Shown here: positions 48,219-57,219 of the stretch, in pieces
Numbering within the stretch: the stretch's first letter is position 1
Layout of the letters: each line of letters begins with the position of its first letter
DNA from: Shimia sediminis
GTDB lineage: Bacteria; Pseudomonadota; Alphaproteobacteria; Rhodobacterales; Rhodobacteraceae
Direction: 5' to 3'
Length of the DNA: 64,000 nt
Assembly (NCBI RefSeq): GCF_003990645.1
Contig: NZ_RYZK01000003.1
Location: forward strand, 62,001 to 126,000
Notes under the pieces: model-generated
The model's input: the letters and a program-made list of their open reading frames with translations, nothing else
Database searches by the model: none
What the model was told of the DNA's origin: nothing
Program-made: the position numbers and the translations under genes

Positions 48219-50693
48219 ATGTCCGACACGTTCGCTCAATCGACGTTGAACATTCACAAAGAAGAATCCTCGGAGGGCAAGAAGCTGCCCAGCCACGCCA
48301 AGGTGGTGGTGATCGGCGGCGGTGTTGTCGGGTGTTCGATCCTGTTTCACCTGGCCAAGTTCGGCTGGAAAGATGCGGTGCTGTTAGAGCGGGACGAGCT
48401 GACCAGCGGTTCGTCGTGGCACGCGGCGGGGCAGATTCACACGATCAGCTCTGACCCCAATATCAGCCGCCTGCAGAGCTATACCATCGACCTCTATAAA
48501 GAGATCGAAGAGACCTCGGGGCATTCGGTGGGTCTGCACATCACGGGCGGGTTCTATCTGGCGTCGAACAAGACATGGTATGACTACCTCAAGCGTGAGC
48601 GGTCGAAAGCGCGCTACATGGGGCTGAATCAGGAATTCATCAGCCCGAAAGAGGTGGCCGAACGGCACCCGCTGATTGATCCAAAGCACTATCACGCGGC
48701 CCTGTGGGACGATCAGGACGGTGATCTTGACCCCTCGGGCGCGACCTATGCCTTTGCCAAGTCGGCGCGGGTGCACGGGGCGCAGTATTTCACCCATTGC
48801 GGTGTGACGGCGATGAGTCAGCGCCCGGATGGGTCGTGGGACCTGACCACGCCCAAGGGCATGATCAACGCCGAGCATGTGGTGAACTGCGGTGGCCTCT
48901 GGGCGCGCGAGGTGGGGCATATGTCGGGCATCCATCTGCCGGTGCAACCGATGGAGCACCATTACCTGATCACCGACAAGATTGACGCCGTGGTCAATCA
49001 TGGCGCGCGTCTGCCGGCGGGGATTGACTACGAAGCCAACATCTATTTCCGGCAGGAACGGCAGGGCATGCTGCTGGGCACCTATGAGCCGAAGGGGACA
49101 CCGTGGAAGGTGGACGGCACGCCGTGGGACTTTGGGCATGAGCTGTTGCAGCCTGATCTGGACCGCATTGCCGACCGGCTGGAGATGTCGTTCGAGCGTA
49201 TTCCGGCGATTGGCGAGGCCGGGATCAAGGACATGATCAACGGGCCGTTTACCTTTGGCCCAGATGGCAACCCGATGATCGGTCCGGTGCCGGGGATGAA
49301 AAACTACTGGGTCGCTGTGGGTGTCATGGCGGGCTTCTGTCAGGGCGGCGGCGTGGGGCTGACCATGGCCGAATGGATGATTGACGGCGAGCCGTCGATT
49401 GACGTCTGGGCGATGGATGTGGCGCGGTTTGGCGAGTTTGCGACGCCGGATTGGGGCACCATCAAGTCGACCGAGAATTACGAGCGTCGGTTCGTCATGA
49501 CCTTCCCGAACGAGACCCTGCCCAAGGGGCGCATGCAGAAGACCACCGCACTCTATGATCGGCTGGTGGCCAAGGGTGCGCGGATGGATCAGGGCTTTGG
49601 TCTGGAGAACGCGCTGTGGTTCGCGGATGGGCCGGAAGATGCCCACGAAGAGCCGAGTTTTGAGCGCAACCGCAGCCACGATTATGTCGCCCGCGAGGTC
49701 AAGGCGGTGCGCGAGGCCGTGGGCGGGATCGAGATTGCGAACTTTGCCAAACACGAGTTCAAAGGGGCGGGCGCACGGGCGTATTTAGACACTATCCTTG
49801 CCGGATTCGTGCCCAAACCGGGGCGGCTGACTCTGACGCCGATGCTGACACCCAAGGGCAAACTCTACGGTGATCTGACGGTGGCGTGCCTGGCCGAGGA
49901 TCATTTCATGCTGTTCGGTTCGGGCGCCATGCAAGAGGCGCACCGCCGGTGGTTTGAAAAGGACCTGCCCGCGGATGTGAGCTATCAGAATGTCTCGGAC
50001 GACTGGCATGGCATCGCCCTGTCGGGGCCAAATTCGCGCGCGTTGTTGCAGCGGCTGACCCGCGAGGATGTCAGCGCCGAGGCCTTCAAGTTCCGTGACC
50101 TGCGCCAGACCTTTGTCGGCGGGGTGCCGGTGATCCTGAACCGGATCTCGTTCTCGGGAGAGCTGGGGTATGAGATCTACTGCAAACCGCAGTACCTGTT
50201 GCGACTGGCCGAAGCGATCGAAGAGGCGGGGGCCGATCTGGGCTATCGCTGGTATGGCGCGCGGGCGCTGATGTCGATGCGGTTGGAAAAGGGATGGGGC
50301 GTGTGGACGCTGGACTTCCGCCCGGATTTCGACGCGGTGGAAAGCGGCATGGACGTCTTTATCAACTGGAACAAGGATTTTGTCGGAAAAGCCGCAACAG
50401 CTGACGCAAAACAGGCCGGTCCGGCCCGCAGGCTTGTGACATTGACCATCGATGTTGACGGAATCGATGTGTCCAATGACGAGGCGATCCTGAAAGATGG
50501 CGAAGCGGTTGGCTATATCTCATCGGGTGGCTATGCCCATCACGTACAAAAGTCGATGGCCATGGGCTATGTCGCGACCGAACACGCTGCGCCGGGCACC
50601 CTGTTACAGGTCGAAATCCTGGGCGAAATGTTTGACGCCGAGGTTCAGGGTGCGCCTGTCTACGATGCCAATGGCGCCAACATGCGCGCGTGA
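48219..50693 (+). CDS. dimethylglycine/sarcosine dehydrogenase-type flavoprotein with GcvT domain
   Basis: An 824-residue protein. The N-terminal FAD domain has VVVIGGGVVGCSILFHLAKF near residue 30 and SSWHAAGQIH near 68, whose His matches the residue that covalently holds FAD in dimethylglycine dehydrogenase. The C-terminal half is GcvT-like (DDWHGIALSGPNSRALLQRL, GELGYEIYCKPQYLLRL, RLEKGWGVWTLDF) and would bind tetrahydrofolate to trap the released one-carbon unit. Dimethylglycine, sarcosine or a related N-methylated amine is the likely substrate. It lies between an MttB-like gene and a GlxA-type regulator. Confidence 0.9.
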   Translation: MSDTFAQSTLNIHKEESSEGKKLPSHAKVVVIGGGVVGCSILFHLAKFGWKDAVLLERDELTSGSSWHAAGQIHTISSDPNISRLQSYTIDLYKEIEETSGHSVGLHITGGFYLASNKTWYDYLKRERSKARYMGLNQEFISPKEVAERHPLIDPKHYHAALWDDQDGDLDPSGATYAFAKSARVHGAQYFTHCGVTAMSQRPDGSWDLTTPKGMINAEHVVNCGGLWAREVGHMSGIHLPVQPMEHHYLITDKIDAVVNHGARLPAGIDYEANIYFRQERQGMLLGTYEPKGTPWKVDGTPWDFGHELLQPDLDRIADRLEMSFERIPAIGEAGIKDMINGPFTFGPDGNPMIGPVPGMKNYWVAVGVMAGFCQGGGVGLTMAEWMIDGEPSIDVWAMDVARFGEFATPDWGTIKSTENYERRFVMTFPNETLPKGRMQKTTALYDRLVAKGARMDQGFGLENALWFADGPEDAHEEPSFERNRSHDYVAREVKAVREAVGGIEIANFAKHEFKGAGARAYLDTILAGFVPKPGRLTLTPMLTPKGKLYGDLTVACLAEDHFMLFGSGAMQEAHRRWFEKDLPADVSYQNVSDDWHGIALSGPNSRALLQRLTREDVSAEAFKFRDLRQTFVGGVPVILNRISFSGELGYEIYCKPQYLLRLAEAIEEAGADLGYRWYGARALMSMRLEKGWGVWTLDFRPDFDAVESGMDVFINWNKDFVGKAATADAKQAGPARRLVTLTIDVDGIDVSNDEAILKDGEAVGYISSGGYAHHVQKSMAMGYVATEHAAPGTLLQVEILGEMFDAEVQGAPVYDANGANMRA

Positions 50694-50717
50694 TGTTGTG
50701 AAACCGAGGAGGGTGCC

Positions 50718-51713
50718 ATGACGAAACCTGTGCCCTTGTCCACAAAAGCCGCGCAACCGGTGACGTCGGTTGCGCTCAAACGTTATGTGTTCCTGCTGCT
50801 GAACGATTTTTCGCAACTCAGCTTTACCTGTGCGCTGGAAGCCCTGCGCATGGCCAACGGGTTCGAGGACAAACGGTGGTTTGACTGGTTGGTGGTTGGC
50901 GAGACCGGTGACCCTGTGCGGGCCTCGAACGGGTTGTCGATGATGGTCGACAGCGCGCTCTGCGAACTGAGCCGCCATGACACGCTGATCGTGGTGGGTG
51001 GCGATAACATTGCCGCCAACTCGACCCTGGGCATCATGAACTGGCTGCGACGGCAGGCGCGGCTGGGGGTTTGTGTGGGCGCGCTGGGCAGCGGCTCTTA
51101 CACGCTGGCCAATGCCGGATTGCTGCGGGATCGGCCCGCCACGACCCATTGGGTCTATCATTCGACCTTTGCCGAGGTCTTTCCGGCGGTGGACCTGCGG
51201 GACGCGTTGTTCGCGATTGACAGCGACCGGCCAACCTGTGCCGGAGGGGCGGCGTCGATGGACATGATGCTGCATCTGATCGAGCGCGATCAGGGCCGCG
51301 ATCTGGCCAATCACGTGGCCGATCAGATGGTTTATACCAGCCCGCGCCGCGAGGATCAGAACCAGCGCCTGTCCCTGCATCTGCGCGCCGGCACGCGGCA
51401 CACCAAGTTCGCCGAAGCCATCCGCATCATGGACGAGCATATCGAACAGCCCATGTCCCCGGCCGCAATCGCTGAGATGGTTGCGCTTTCGGGGCGTCAG
51501 CTCGAGCGCCTGTTCCGCAAGCACCTGGGCACCACGCCGAAAGCCTATTACATCGGGTTGCGTCTGGCCAAAGCGCGCGAGTTGCTGTTTCACACCAACA
51601 TGAGCCTGTCCGAGATTTGCTTTGCCTGTGGCTTCAACTCTCAAACCCATTTTTCCAAGAGCTATCGCGCCCGCTATGGCGTCGCCCCAAGCCGCGATGT
51701 GGGGCGAAACTAG
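50718..51713 (+). CDS. GlxA-family transcriptional regulator (DJ-1/PfpI plus AraC HTH)
   Basis: A 331-residue regulator with an N-terminal DJ-1-like domain (FLLLNDFSQLSFTCALEALRM onward; VGALGSGSYTLANAGLL near the pseudo-active site) and a C-terminal AraC DNA-binding domain (MVALSGRQLERLFRKHLG, EICFACGFNSQTHFSKSYRA). Proteins of this architecture such as GbdR and CdhR control betaine and carnitine catabolism in Pseudomonas. It is 24 bases downstream of the flavoprotein gene and probably part of the same transcript. Confidence 0.9.
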   Translation: MTKPVPLSTKAAQPVTSVALKRYVFLLLNDFSQLSFTCALEALRMANGFEDKRWFDWLVVGETGDPVRASNGLSMMVDSALCELSRHDTLIVVGGDNIAANSTLGIMNWLRRQARLGVCVGALGSGSYTLANAGLLRDRPATTHWVYHSTFAEVFPAVDLRDALFAIDSDRPTCAGGAASMDMMLHLIERDQGRDLANHVADQMVYTSPRREDQNQRLSLHLRAGTRHTKFAEAIRIMDEHIEQPMSPAAIAEMVALSGRQLERLFRKHLGTTPKAYYIGLRLAKARELLFHTNMSLSEICFACGFNSQTHFSKSYRARYGVAPSRDVGRN

Positions 51714-51917
51714 AGTCTGTTTCAGCGAAACTAGGCTGTTTCTCGACCCTGGGCGGATGCAAATCCGGGGCGTCGTCGTCATCGAACAGGTCTGACCGGA
51801 AGCGGTGCCTGGGCGGTGCGTGATCACCAATGCGTCAGCTGATTGAAATGGGTATTTGTAATTCCAGCCACAGCCCCATTTAATATCGTGAAGCGAATTG
51901 GACGACAGGAGACGCCT

Positions 51918-52373
51918 ATGACCACCTATCGCCGGGACCCGGACGCGCTTGCGGCGCTGACGGATGAACAATTCTGGGTCACCCAGGAAAGCGGCACCGA
52001 GCGGCCCGGAACGGGTAAGCTGCTGAACAACAAAGAGCCGGGGATCTACGTGGACGTGGTGTCGGGTGAGCCGTTGTTTGCCAGTTCGGACAAATATGAC
52101 TCAGGCTGTGGCTGGCCAAGCTTTACCAAGCCCATCGAGACCGCGCATGTGACTGAACATCATGACAGCACCCATGGCATGGTGCGGGTTGAGGTGCGGT
52201 CCAAGCATGGGGACAGCCATCTGGGGCATGTGTTCCCCGATGGCCCCGTGGACCGGGGTGGCATGCGCTATTGCATCAACTCGGCCAGCTTGCGGTTCGT
52301 GCACCGCGATGACATGGAGGCCGAAGGGTATGGGGCATATCTGGCGCAGGTTGAGGAGATCGGCAATGACTGA
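51918..52373 (+). CDS. msrB: peptide-methionine (R)-S-oxide reductase
   Basis: A 151-residue enzyme that reduces the R form of methionine sulfoxide. CGWPSF near residue 64, [10 protein letters not shown] near 105 and the catalytic [11 protein letters not shown] near 122 are conserved. The two CxxC zinc pairs found in many MsrB proteins are missing: the first position reads [10 protein letters not shown] and no Cys pair precedes HLGHVF, so this is a zinc-free form. AGGAG precedes the ATG at 51918. Its stop overlaps the msrA start. Confidence 0.94.
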   Translation: MTTYRRDPDALAALTDEQFWVTQESGTERPGTGKLLNNKEPGIYVDVVSGEPLFASSDKYDSGCGWPSFTKPIETAHVTEHHDSTHGMVRVEVRSKHGDSHLGHVFPDGPVDRGGMRYCINSASLRFVHRDDMEAEGYGAYLAQVEEIGND

Positions 52374-52866
52374 GCGGGCGGTTCTGGCAGGCGGGTGCTT
52401 TTGGGGCATGGAAGAGCTGATCCGCAGGATGGACGGCGTGGTGTCAACGCGGGTGGGCTATACCGGCGGCGACGTGCCCAATGCCACCTATCGCGATCAC
52501 GGCACCCATGCGGAGGGGATCGAGATCACCTATGACCCGGCGCGTTTGAGTTACCGCAAGATCCTGGAGTTCTTTTTCCAGATCCACGACCCGACGACGG
52601 CAAATCGGCAAGGCAATGACGTTGGCATGTCCTATCGGTCGGCGATCTACTATGTGAGCGCCGATCAAAAGGCCGTGGCCGAGGACACCATTGCAGATGT
52701 GGATGCCTCGGGGCTATGGCCCGGCAAGGTGGTGACCGAGGTCGCGCCGGTGGGTGATTTCTGGGAGGCCGAGGACTATCACCAGGATTACCTGGTGAAG
52801 AACCCCAACGGCTATACCTGTCATTTTGTGCGTCCCGATTGGGTATTGCCCAAGCGGGAGGGGTAA
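52366..52866 (+). CDS. msrA: peptide-methionine (S)-S-oxide reductase
   Basis: A 166-residue enzyme reducing S-methionine sulfoxide. The catalytic GGCFWGMEE is at residues 9-17, followed by [12 protein letters not shown] and [23 protein letters not shown] ([13 protein letters not shown] core). The C-terminal [10 protein letters not shown] is typical. The ATG lies within the last codons of msrB (ATGACTGA), so translation is coupled and the two stereo-specific repair enzymes are made together. Confidence 0.96.
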   Translation: MTERAVLAGGCFWGMEELIRRMDGVVSTRVGYTGGDVPNATYRDHGTHAEGIEITYDPARLSYRKILEFFFQIHDPTTANRQGNDVGMSYRSAIYYVSADQKAVAEDTIADVDASGLWPGKVVTEVAPVGDFWEAEDYHQDYLVKNPNGYTCHFVRPDWVLPKREG

Positions 52867-52915
52867 TCCTCCCGCCTTGGACGCATCGCTGGCGCGATGT
52901 GTCCGCGTTGGGCGT

Positions 52916-53001
52916 GGCTCAGCAAAGCTGAGCCTGATGAGGGGCGCTGCCCCTCTTGGCCTGCGGCCAATTCACCCCGAAGTATTTTTGGCGAAATGAA
53001 G
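52916..53001. repeat. composite palindrome plus GAGTATTT-type element (copy at msrA)
   Basis: GGCTCAGC-aaa-GCTGAGCC (52916-52934), AGGGGC-gct-GCCCCT, TTGGCC-tgc-GGCCAA, TTCACCCC, GAAGTATTT (52979-52987) and ATGAAG (52996-53001). It repeats the unit at 45476-45564 with few changes and again lies between convergent genes. Confidence 0.85.
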
Positions 53002-53002
53002 T

Positions 53003-53860
53003 TCAGGCGTTTTTTTCCGCGTCCAGCATGGCGCGCAGGGCGGCCTTGTAGGTGGGGTGTTTCAGGGTGACGCCCAGTTCCTGTTTGATGCGGGTGTTGT
53101 GTACGCATTTGCTGTCGGAATAAAAGCTGCGGGCCATGGGGCTCATCTGTGCCTCTTCAAATGGTACCTCTGGGGGGGGCTCCATGTTCAGGAGTTCGGC
53201 GGCGTATTCGATGACGTCCTGTGGCGGGGCGGGATCATCGTCGCAGACGTTGTAGATGCGGCCTGGGTTGGGATTGGCCATGGAGGCCATCAGCACCTGG
53301 GCGATGTCTTCGATATGGGTGCGGCTGAAGACCTGGTTTTTCTTGATGATACGCTGGGCGGTGCCTTTGCGCAGTTTGGCAAAGGGGCCACGACCGGGGC
53401 CATAGATGCCGGCGAGGCGGAAGATGTGGATGGGCAGGCCGGGAATGTCGCGCCATTCGCGTTCCGCCAGCACCCGACGCTGGCCGCGGAGGGTGGCGGG
53501 ATCGGTGGGTGAGTCTTCATCGACCCAGCCACCGTCGTGATCGCCATAGACGCCCGTGGTCGACAGGTAACCAACCCATTTCAGGTTCGGCATGGCGTCG
53601 AGGATGGCCGCGCGGTGATCGCGCAGGACAGGGTCGCCCTGATCGTCCGGAGAGATCGAGGTGAGGAGGTGGGTGACACCCCGAAGCGCCTGCTCCATGT
53701 CGCAGGGCCACAGGAGAGGTTCGATGCCTTCCGCTTCAAAGGCGGCGCATTTTTCAGGTTTACGGGTGGTCCCGATGACGCGCCAGCCGAGCGGCACCAG
53801 TTGGCGGCCCAGTTCGCGGGCGGAAAACCCGTGGCCGAGGGAGAGCAAAGTCTTGGTCAT
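53003..53860 (-). CDS. NAD-dependent epimerase/dehydratase family protein (YeeZ-like)
   Basis: A 285-residue Rossmann protein. It begins LLSLGHGFSARELGRQLVPLGWRV, where GHGFSA is the nucleotide-binding loop, and has WVGYLSTTGVYGDHDGGWVDE near residue 100, with a YxxxK-like region replaced as in the YeeZ subgroup. HIFRLAGIYGPGRGPF is typical of extended SDRs. The substrate is unknown. ATG 53860 follows AAGGA-type sequence and is divergent from the methyltransferase gene. Confidence 0.85.
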   Translation of the reverse strand: MTKTLLSLGHGFSARELGRQLVPLGWRVIGTTRKPEKCAAFEAEGIEPLLWPCDMEQALRGVTHLLTSISPDDQGDPVLRDHRAAILDAMPNLKWVGYLSTTGVYGDHDGGWVDEDSPTDPATLRGQRRVLAEREWRDIPGLPIHIFRLAGIYGPGRGPFAKLRKGTAQRIIKKNQVFSRTHIEDIAQVLMASMANPNPGRIYNVCDDDPAPPQDVIEYAAELLNMEPPPEVPFEEAQMSPMARSFYSDSKCVHNTRIKQELGVTLKHPTYKAALRAMLDAEKNA

Positions 53861-53939
53861 GGAAGGAAACTGCCGATTTGGGGCGGGGCAATCAAGCGAA
53901 ACCCTTGATTGAGACAAAGTCACGCGGTTCAGTGGGGGG

Positions 53940-54584
53940 ATGACAGAGAAACCCAAGACCGATCCCAGCCTTGACGGGGCTTACGCGCTGAAGACCCCGG
54001 AAGATTCCAAGAAGCTTTATGCCACATGGGCCGAGAGCTACGATGAAACCTTTGCCGAGGCGCATGATTACCTGTCGCCGCGTTTGGTGGCCGAGGCCTT
54101 TCGGGAGGCGGGCGGATGCGGGCCGGTGCTGGATGTCGGCGCGGGCACCGGGCTGTGCGGCGCGGCGCTGGTGGGCTTGGGCGTGGGGCCGGTTGAGGCG
54201 ACGGACATCTCGCAAGAGATGCTGGACGTGGCCGCGACCAAGGGCATTTATGCGCGGCTGTTTGTCGGCGATCTGACCGCGCAGTTGCCGGTGGCGGATG
54301 AGAGCTATGCCGGGATTGTCAGCTCGGGCACCTTTACCAATGGCCATGTGGGACCCGAAGCCTTTGACGAGCTGCTGCGCATTGCCCGGCCCGGCGCGCA
54401 GTTTGCCCTGTCGATCAACACCGAGCATTACGTGGCCGAAGGGTTCGAGGCCAAGCTGGAGGCCCTGTCAGATCAGATCACCGATCTGCGCCTGCCGGTG
54501 ATCCGGTTCTACGGCGAAAATGCCACCGGGGATCACAAGGATGACACCGGCTATGTCGCGCTTTTCCGCAAGGTTAGAGACTGA
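53940..54584 (+). CDS. class I SAM-dependent methyltransferase
   Basis: A 214-residue protein with a Rossmann SAM-binding core: VLDVGAGTGLCGAALVGLG near residue 60 and ATDISQEMLDVAATKGIY near 85. The N-terminal DGAYALKTPEDSKKLYATWAESYDETF is common in a group of small methyltransferases (LYATWAESYDETF core). The acceptor is unknown. It is monocistronic here, divergent from the epimerase-like gene. Confidence 0.82.
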   Translation: MTEKPKTDPSLDGAYALKTPEDSKKLYATWAESYDETFAEAHDYLSPRLVAEAFREAGGCGPVLDVGAGTGLCGAALVGLGVGPVEATDISQEMLDVAATKGIYARLFVGDLTAQLPVADESYAGIVSSGTFTNGHVGPEAFDELLRIARPGAQFALSINTEHYVAEGFEAKLEALSDQITDLRLPVIRFYGENATGDHKDDTGYVALFRKVRD

Positions 54585-55005
54585 TGTTTCGTGAATGACG
54601 GCCGGTTTTGCACTGGAATGGGGCAGATGCCACGCGACCGCGCCCCGATCGGTCAGCTCTTGGTCACAAGCGTGGCACATCCGGCACAGCGGTCCTGGCC
54701 GAGGTTGCCTTCGGTCAATCAGAAGTGTCGATTTGTGGCCATTGTGCATTTCCAAGAGCGCCAGCGCATTGGCCTTAATCTGGTGTTAGAGAAGGTGATC
54801 GCGCCAGGTTTCTGATGCGTTGTGCCCGAGTGCCGGGTCTCACGGTCGCCCCGAAACTCAAGGGGTCCTTATGTGCGGCCCGAGACAGCGCCCGAGTAAC
54901 GAACCGGCAACAATATCTCAGGACGTGTTAAAAAAATATTGACAGGATAGCCTGCGATTCTTCTATTTTTATGCCATTATTGCAACTTTTTTTGACGGGT
55001 TATCC
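54585..55005. other. 421-base gap, no supported gene
   Basis: Short open frames exist in this stretch but none has a ribosome site, family similarity or convincing coding pattern. The last 100 bases are AT-rich and hold the probable promoter of the outer-membrane protein gene. I see no RNA gene in it. Confidence 0.5.
54939..54967 (+). promoter_or_regulatory. probable sigma-70 promoter of the outer-membrane protein gene
   Basis: TTGACA at 54939-54944 and TCTATT at 54962-54967 are separated by 17 bases, inside an AT-rich stretch 39 bases before the ATG at 55006. Confidence 0.6.
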
Positions 55006-56253
55006 ATGAAACGTTCTCTGGCTTTTCTGTGCCTGATGACACTTGGGGCCAATTCTGCCCTGGCACAGGCACTTACTTGTGACACTTTCAACGGAACATC
55101 GGGGACAATTGCCATCCGGCAGGCGTATAGCGTTTCGCTGCAGGCTGGCGAGACGATCACGGCGGGAACAACGACACCGACCACAACCAATATGGAGATT
55201 GGCAGCACGCTGTGCGGCCCGAGGTTTTCTGGCGGGTCATGTCAGGGTGTGACCTATACGGCGGCTTCTGCCGAGTCGGTCAGCATCGAAGTTGTCTATA
55301 CCTCGGCAGGTGTTTCCGGTCCGGTCGGGGCGCAGTACAGCTTTGCCTGTGGGACAGGCGGCGGAGGCGGTGGTGGTGGAACCTCCAGCGAAGCCGCGGC
55401 TGAGGGGGCCGCCGCAGCGGCCGTCGGGGCGGGTGGCCAGAACACCGCCGTGGGCAATGCGTTGGGAAATGCGCTGGCGGGACGAAACGGCAATGGCGGG
55501 GCGACCGCGACGCGCAATGGCATGTTCCTTTCAACACAAGGCGAAAGCGGCACGTGGTCCTATTGGGCCGGACTCAGTGGGCGTCACTTCTCGGGGGACT
55601 TTGACGGCGACAACGTCGATCTGGTGTTTGGTGTCGATGTGGAAGTCGGCGGCAACACGATCCTGGGTCTGGCGGGCGCATATGGCATGCTCGACATCAC
55701 GGCATCGGGTACAAGGTACGAGGCGGACACCTTTGCGATTGGCCCCTATCTTCAGACACGGTTTGGCGGCGGATTGGAGCTGGAGGCCTACGTCATGTAC
55801 GGCGAGCCGGACTATACCGTTGCGGGGGCCACAAAGTTTGATGCCGAGCGGGTCTTTGGTGGCCTCAAGCTGACCGGAGAGGTGCCGGTGAACTGGGCGG
55901 TCCTGCGCCCGTCGGTCGGGTACCGAGGGTTCTCGGAAAAGATGCCTGCGCATACAGTTGGGCTGACGGCGGTTCCGGCACGCACCGTGAGCCAGAACAC
56001 CGCAAATGTGTCGCTGCGAATGGATTTCCACGAGACCCAGGGCGGGCTGTTCCCTTACTTGACCGTTGGTCTGGATTTCAACGACTTTGACGATGGTCTG
56101 GGGGGTGGTGACACCTATGTGTCGCCCCGCTTGGCCGCCGGTTTCAAGATCGAGAGCCGCACGGGCACCTTTACCGTTGATCTGGACGGTGGCGAAATTG
56201 CGGATGGCACCAATGATGTTGGCCTGACAGTGCTGTTCAGCCGCAGTTTCTGA
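55006..56253 (+). CDS. autotransporter-like outer-membrane beta-barrel protein
   Basis: A 415-residue secreted protein. A signal peptide (KRSLAFLCLMTLGANSALAQ) is followed by a small Thr/Ser/Gly-rich passenger of about 95 residues with four cysteines, a run of eight glycines near residue 120, and an Ala/Gly-rich linker. The C-terminal 250 residues alternate polar and hydrophobic residues as in an autotransporter barrel (WSYWAGLSGRHFSGDFDG, VNLGG-free strands, final LTVLFSRSF ending in Phe). The passenger is far smaller than usual. Its function is unknown. The local base composition upstream is AT-rich. Confidence 0.78.
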   Translation: MKRSLAFLCLMTLGANSALAQALTCDTFNGTSGTIAIRQAYSVSLQAGETITAGTTTPTTTNMEIGSTLCGPRFSGGSCQGVTYTAASAESVSIEVVYTSAGVSGPVGAQYSFACGTGGGGGGGGTSSEAAAEGAAAAAVGAGGQNTAVGNALGNALAGRNGNGGATATRNGMFLSTQGESGTWSYWAGLSGRHFSGDFDGDNVDLVFGVDVEVGGNTILGLAGAYGMLDITASGTRYEADTFAIGPYLQTRFGGGLELEAYVMYGEPDYTVAGATKFDAERVFGGLKLTGEVPVNWAVLRPSVGYRGFSEKMPAHTVGLTAVPARTVSQNTANVSLRMDFHETQGGLFPYLTVGLDFNDFDDGLGGGDTYVSPRLAAGFKIESRTGTFTVDLDGGEIADGTNDVGLTVLFSRSF

Positions 56254-56261
56254 TGTCGATT

Positions 56262-56285
56262 GGGGGCGTCATGCGCGCCCCCTTT
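56262..56285 (+). terminator. hairpin after the outer-membrane protein gene
   Basis: GGGGGCG (56262-56268) pairs with CGCCCCC (56276-56282) and is followed by TTT, 9 bases past the stop codon. Confidence 0.65.
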
Positions 56286-56293
56286 CCAAGGTG

Positions 56294-57079
56294 TTATCGC
56301 CCCTTCCACACCGGATCGCGTTTCTCGGCAAAGGCGCGGGCGCCTTCCAGCTGATCCTCGGACGAATAGAGCACGTCGATGGATCGCAGCTGGCGCTGGG
56401 TGATGTGGTTCATGGCGTCCTGGAATTTCAGGTCCTCGGCGTCGCGCACCACCTCTTTGATGGCGGCGTAGACCAGCGGCGGGCCACTCGCCAACAGGCG
56501 CGCCAGCTCCCAGGCACGGTCCATCAGTTGGTCGCCCGGCACGATTTCGTTCACCAGACCCCAGCGATGCGCCTCATCCGCGTCGAACCAGCGACCGGTC
56601 AGCAACAGCTCCATGGCGATGTGATAGGGGATGCGCTTGGGCAGCTTGATGCTGGCGGCATCGGCCACGGTGCCCGAGCGGATTTCAGGCAGGGCAAAGC
56701 TGGCGTGATCGGCAGCAAGGATGATGTCGCCGGAAATGGCCAGTTCCAGACCGCCACCGCAGGCGATGCCGTTCACCGCCGAGATCACCGGCTTGTTCAT
56801 GTCGCGCAGTTCCTGCAATCCGCCAAAGCCGCCGACGCCATAATCGCCGTCCACTTCGTCGCCATCGGCTGCGGCCTTGAGATCCCAGCCGGGGCAGAAG
56901 AACTTGTCACCGCCCCCGGTCAGGATGGCGACGCGCAACTCGGGGTCATCGCGGAACTCGCGGAACACCTCGCCCATGACGCGGCTGGTGGCGAGGTCGA
57001 TGGCGTTGGCCTTGGGGCGGTCCAGCGTGACCTCGAGAATGGCGCCGTCGCGGCGGGTTTTGACGGGGCTGTCGGTCAT
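56294..57079 (-). CDS. caiD: carnitinyl-CoA dehydratase-like enoyl-CoA hydratase (CaiD-like)
   Basis: A 261-residue crotonase-fold enzyme. FFCPGWDLKAAADGD, GIACGGGLELAISGDIILA near residue 110 and FALPEIRSGTVADAAS near 130 carry the oxyanion hole and Glu positions. The C-terminus AFAEKRDPVWKGR closely matches E. coli CaiD, which hydrates crotonobetainyl-CoA to carnitinyl-CoA. It follows the acyl-CoA ligase and dehydrogenase genes on the same strand, as in an acyl-CoA degradation operon. The quaternary amine substrate is inferred from this similarity. Confidence 0.8.
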   Translation of the reverse strand: MTDSPVKTRRDGAILEVTLDRPKANAIDLATSRVMGEVFREFRDDPELRVAILTGGGDKFFCPGWDLKAAADGDEVDGDYGVGGFGGLQELRDMNKPVISAVNGIACGGGLELAISGDIILAADHASFALPEIRSGTVADAASIKLPKRIPYHIAMELLLTGRWFDADEAHRWGLVNEIVPGDQLMDRAWELARLLASGPPLVYAAIKEVVRDAEDLKFQDAMNHITQRQLRSIDVLYSSEDQLEGARAFAEKRDPVWKGR

Positions 57080-57219
57080 GTTAGATCTCCAGAAAGGGTA
57101 AAAAGGTCAAAGTTAGGGTCTGTACCCGCAGGGATGCCGCACCGGACAGCAGCACCGCAGAGCATGCCGGATATCCCGATGTCGTCGCAATTCAAGGTGC
57201 CGATCGTGCGCATGAGGGT

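Noticed and set aside
54585-55005. Small gene or decayed gene in the gap before the outer-membrane protein gene
   Set aside because: The short frames (for example 54591-54815) lack a ribosome site and any recognisable similarity.
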